Below the pieces are notes generated by a model. That model did no database searches, was not told the DNA's origin, and was given only the letters and a program-made list of their open reading frames with translations. From Scybalousia_A sp045221575 (GTDB taxonomy: Bacteria; Bacteroidota; Bacteroidia; Bacteroidales; P3): 8,809 nt of DNA. Positions 6,944 to 8,809 of the stretch are shown here, piece after piece. How positions within the stretch are numbered: the stretch's first letter is position 1; each line of letters opens with the position of its first letter. The DNA lies in NCBI GenBank assembly GCA_045221575.1, contig JBGUWU010000003.1, positions 1 through 8,809 on the forward strand. Direction: 5' to 3'. The translations under genes were made by a program, and so were the position numbers.

Positions 6944-6999
6944 CGTTTTTTTTACTTTTAATTATTAAATTTAATTGTATTCTTTTCACAAATCAAGTG

Positions 7000-7007
7000 C
7001 AAAATTA
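7000..7007 (-). promoter_or_regulatory. -7 element of the ompA-family gene
   Basis: The minus strand reads TAATTTTG, an exact TAnnTTTG, giving a leader of about 50 nt with an A-rich stretch directly before the ATG. No TTTG is found at the normal distance; the nearest (7040-7037) is 29 bp away, so the -33 part is weak or absent. The remainder of the gap up to 7160 is AT-rich without other clear signals. Confidence 0.55.
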
Positions 7008-7161
7008 CAACAAAAATTATAACTGCACCTCTTTTTCAAACATTTTTTACGTAAAAATTAAAAAATAGATACATTTTTGACACCTTTTTATAAAAAAATT
7101 ATTGTAAAAAGAAATTTGGCGAAGAATTTTTATAAAACTCTTATTTTCAAAAAAACTCGAC

Positions 7162-7195
7162 AAAAAAAGGAACATACCTTTTGGGTATGCTCCTT
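7162..7195 (-). terminator. intrinsic terminator of the T9SS surface protein gene
   Basis: Twelve-bp arms (7167-7178 and 7184-7195) with a 5-nt loop lie 26 nt after the stop. One pair (7172/7190) is G.U in minus-strand RNA and a mismatch on the other strand. The stem runs into a U tract (complement of 7168-7162). Confidence 0.88.
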
Positions 7196-7221
7196 GAAAA
7201 TTTAATTTATGATTAATAGTT

Positions 7222-8809
7222 CTATCTTCTTATCAACTTCTCTGTACGAGTAGAGTTCTTAGTGATAATTCTGATATAGTAAACACCTTCAGCCAATGAA
7301 GCAGCGTTGATTGTCATTTCTGTTTGACCAAGAGCCAATTTTTCAGAAGAAATCATTCTACCTGTTTGGTCAGTAACAACAACTGTAGCCTCTTCGTTCA
7401 ATCCTTCAACTTTCAATGTAGCATTGTCCATTGTTGGGTTAGGATAAAGAGTAACGTTGTATATACTTTCTACGGCGTTCAAACCACTATTATGTTGAAT
7501 AGTTAGGTTATAAACTTGTTCGCAACCATTCTCATCTTGAACAGTTACAACGTAAGTACCATAATCATTGTATTCATTTTCCATAAATGTGTATGGAAGT
7601 TCTGAATTATCAAGTACTACAAGTTCATCAATATCAGGATTAGCATCTCTAATTACAAGATTGATAGTAACCTCAGTATCGCATGCTCCTTCTTCTCCCT
7701 CAACAACTGTTGTGTATGTACCTGTTTGGCTATAAGTTTGTTCATTGTAAGTAAATGTCTCACCGTAGCAAACAGTTTCATTGATTGTCTCAGTTTGAAG
7801 TGGAGTAACTGTTAGGTTGATAGTAACAACTGTAGGGCATGCACCATCATTTTCTACTGTTGTTGTGTATGTACCTGTTTGGCTATAAGTTTGTTCATTG
7901 TAAGTAAATGTCTCACCGTAGCAAACAGTTTCATTGATTGTTTCAGTTTGAAGTGGATTAACTGTTAAGTTAAGTGTCCAAATACTTGTACAACCGTTAG
8001 CAACAACTTCTCTTGTGTATGTACCGCTTTGGTTAGCCATAAATCCATTTTCGTTATAGATATCACCTTCACAGATTGTAGCGTTGAATGTTTGGTTATT
8101 CAATGGAGTAACGCTTAGGTTAAGAGTTACTATTGAATCACAACCAGTGATTGATTGCAACTGTGCTACATATTGTCCTGCTTGAGTGTATGTTTGATTA
8201 TTGAATTCATATGATTCACCCTCACAGATTGTAGCATTAATAGTTTGGCTATAAACAGGATTAACTGTTAAGTTAAGTGTCCAAACACTTGTGCAACCAT
8301 TTTCAACTACTTCTCTTGTGTAAGTACCGCTTTGGTTAGCCATAAATCCATTTTCGTTATAGATTTCACCTTGACAGATTGTAGCGTTGAATGTTTGGTT
8401 GTTAGCTGGAATAACTGTTAAGTTCAATGTCCAGATGCTTGTACAACCATTAGCAACAACTTCTCTTGTGTATGTTCCTGTTTGATTTGCAAGGAATCCA
8501 TTTTCGTTATAGATTTCACCTTCACAGATTGTAGCGTTGAATGTTTGGTTATTCAATGGAGTAACGTTTAGGTTAAGAGTTACTATTGAATCACAACCAT
8601 TGATTGACTGCAACTCTGCTACATATTGTCCTGCTTGAGTGTATGTTTGATTATTGAATTCATATGATTCACCCTCACAGATTGTAGCATTAACAATTTG
8701 ACTATAAACAGGATTAACTGTCAAGTTAAGTGTCCAAACACTTGTGCAACCATTTTCAACTACTTCTCTTGTGTAAGTACCTGTTTGATTTGCAAGGAAT
8801 CCGTTTTCG
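7222..8809 (-). CDS. repeat-containing surface protein with T9SS type A sorting domain (5' end missing)
   Basis: The frame is open from the window edge (first full codon at 8808) to the stop at 7222, 528 visible codons; the start lies beyond 8809. The product would cross the inner membrane by Sec and the outer membrane by the type IX system, then stay on the surface or be released. It has one partial and seven full repeats of about 50 residues with the pattern TICEG-x-Y-x12-GxYxxx-x7-GC-x-S-x-LNLTV, each with two cysteines about 27-28 residues apart that could form a disulfide. A degenerate eighth unit (about 7483-7623) has lost the first cysteine. The last 86 residues (7222-7482) are the sorting domain: LYPNPT, VVVTDQTGRMI, LAEGVYYIRI, ending EKLIRR. 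Such repeat proteins are usually adhesin-like, but no catalytic domain or ligand is visible here. Confidence 0.9.
   Translation of the reverse strand, partial: ENGFLANQTGTYTREVVENGCTSVWTLNLTVNPVYSQIVNATICEGESYEFNNQTYTQAGQYVAELQSINGCDSIVTLNLNVTPLNNQTFNATICEGEIYNENGFLANQTGTYTREVVANGCTSIWTLNLTVIPANNQTFNATICQGEIYNENGFMANQSGTYTREVVENGCTSVWTLNLTVNPVYSQTINATICEGESYEFNNQTYTQAGQYVAQLQSITGCDSIVTLNLSVTPLNNQTFNATICEGDIYNENGFMANQSGTYTREVVANGCTSIWTLNLTVNPLQTETINETVCYGETFTYNEQTYSQTGTYTTTVENDGACPTVVTINLTVTPLQTETINETVCYGETFTYNEQTYSQTGTYTTVVEGEEGACDTEVTINLVIRDANPDIDELVVLDNSELPYTFMENEYNDYGTYVVTVQDENGCEQVYNLTIQHNSGLNAVESIYNVTLYPNPTMDNATLKVEGLNEEATVVVTDQTGRMISSEKLALGQTEMTINAASLAEGVYYIRIITKNSTRTEKLIRR
7648..7953 (-). 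repeat. tandem pair of 153-bp C-type units
   Basis: Two adjoining units (7801-7953 and 7648-7800) start LQTETINETVCYGETFTYNE and are identical over their first 31 residues. Around 80 bp (about 7708-7789 against 7861-7942) appear identical in DNA as well, pointing to a recent duplication or to gene conversion. Confidence 0.85.
7954..8406 (-). repeat. higher-order repeat copy 2 (453 bp, B-A-B units)
   Basis: Units are B (8257-8406), A (8104-8256) and B (7954-8103). Corresponding positions in copy 1 are exactly 453 bp away, i.e. 151 codons, so reading frame is kept. The first B units of both copies end VVENGCTSVWTLNLTVNP and the second ones VVANGCTSIWTLNLTV, which shows that the block of three was duplicated as a whole. 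Confidence 0.85.
8407..8809 (-). repeat. higher-order repeat copy 1 (B-A-B units, cut by window end)
   Basis: It comprises a partial B-type unit (8710-8808), an A-type unit of 51 residues (8557-8709) and a B-type unit of 50 residues (8407-8556). A-type units read VYSQ..NATICEGESYEFNN and B-type NQTFNATIC.GEIYNENGF. This block matches the next 453 bp unit by unit: 46 of 51 residues for A and 46 of 50 for the second B. Confidence 0.85.

Noticed and set aside
8722..8724. TTG codon as start of the repeat protein
   Set aside because: The same frame stays open to 8808 and continues with another full-quality repeat and no signal peptide follows the TTG, so the true start lies outside the window.

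Overview
The window looks like an AT-rich genome of the phylum Bacteroidota, most likely Bacteroidales. The reasons are: the start of a 16S rRNA gene with the Bacteroidota-type opening GATGAACGCTAGCGG (read on the minus strand); promoters of the Bacteroides type (TTTG, about 19 bp, TAnnTTTG) with A-rich leaders and no Shine-Dalgarno; a GWxTD-family protein; and a surface protein ending in a type IX secretion (T9SS) sorting domain. The genus cannot be named from this sequence.

Every recognisable gene lies on the minus strand, so transcription runs from high to low coordinates. In that order the window holds: (1) the 3' part of a large repeat-containing T9SS-secreted surface protein, cut by the window end at 8809, with a strong terminator; (2) a monocistronic OmpA-family outer-membrane protein with its own promoter and terminator; (3) a two-gene operon of a TPR-like protein and SecG, with a near-leaderless promoter and a terminator at 4561-4590; (4) a GWxTD-domain protein whose stop overlaps the start of a family 2 glycosyltransferase by 8 bp; (5) kbl (glycine C-acetyltransferase) with its own promoter and terminator; (6) a gene-free stretch of about 370 bp holding a short array of 21-bp-phased near-palindromes, followed by an rRNA promoter, about 200 nt of pre-16S leader and the first 48 nt or so of 16S rRNA, which runs off the left edge.

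The theme is mostly cell envelope: SecG serves the Sec translocon that would export the OmpA protein, the GWxTD protein and the T9SS substrate; OmpA would tether outer membrane to peptidoglycan; the glycosyltransferase probably builds a surface glycan. kbl is metabolic (threonine/glycine) and is not obviously linked. No phage, IS element, defence system or CRISPR array was seen. The least explained elements are the phased array at 479-577 and the nested tandem duplication in the T9SS protein gene.
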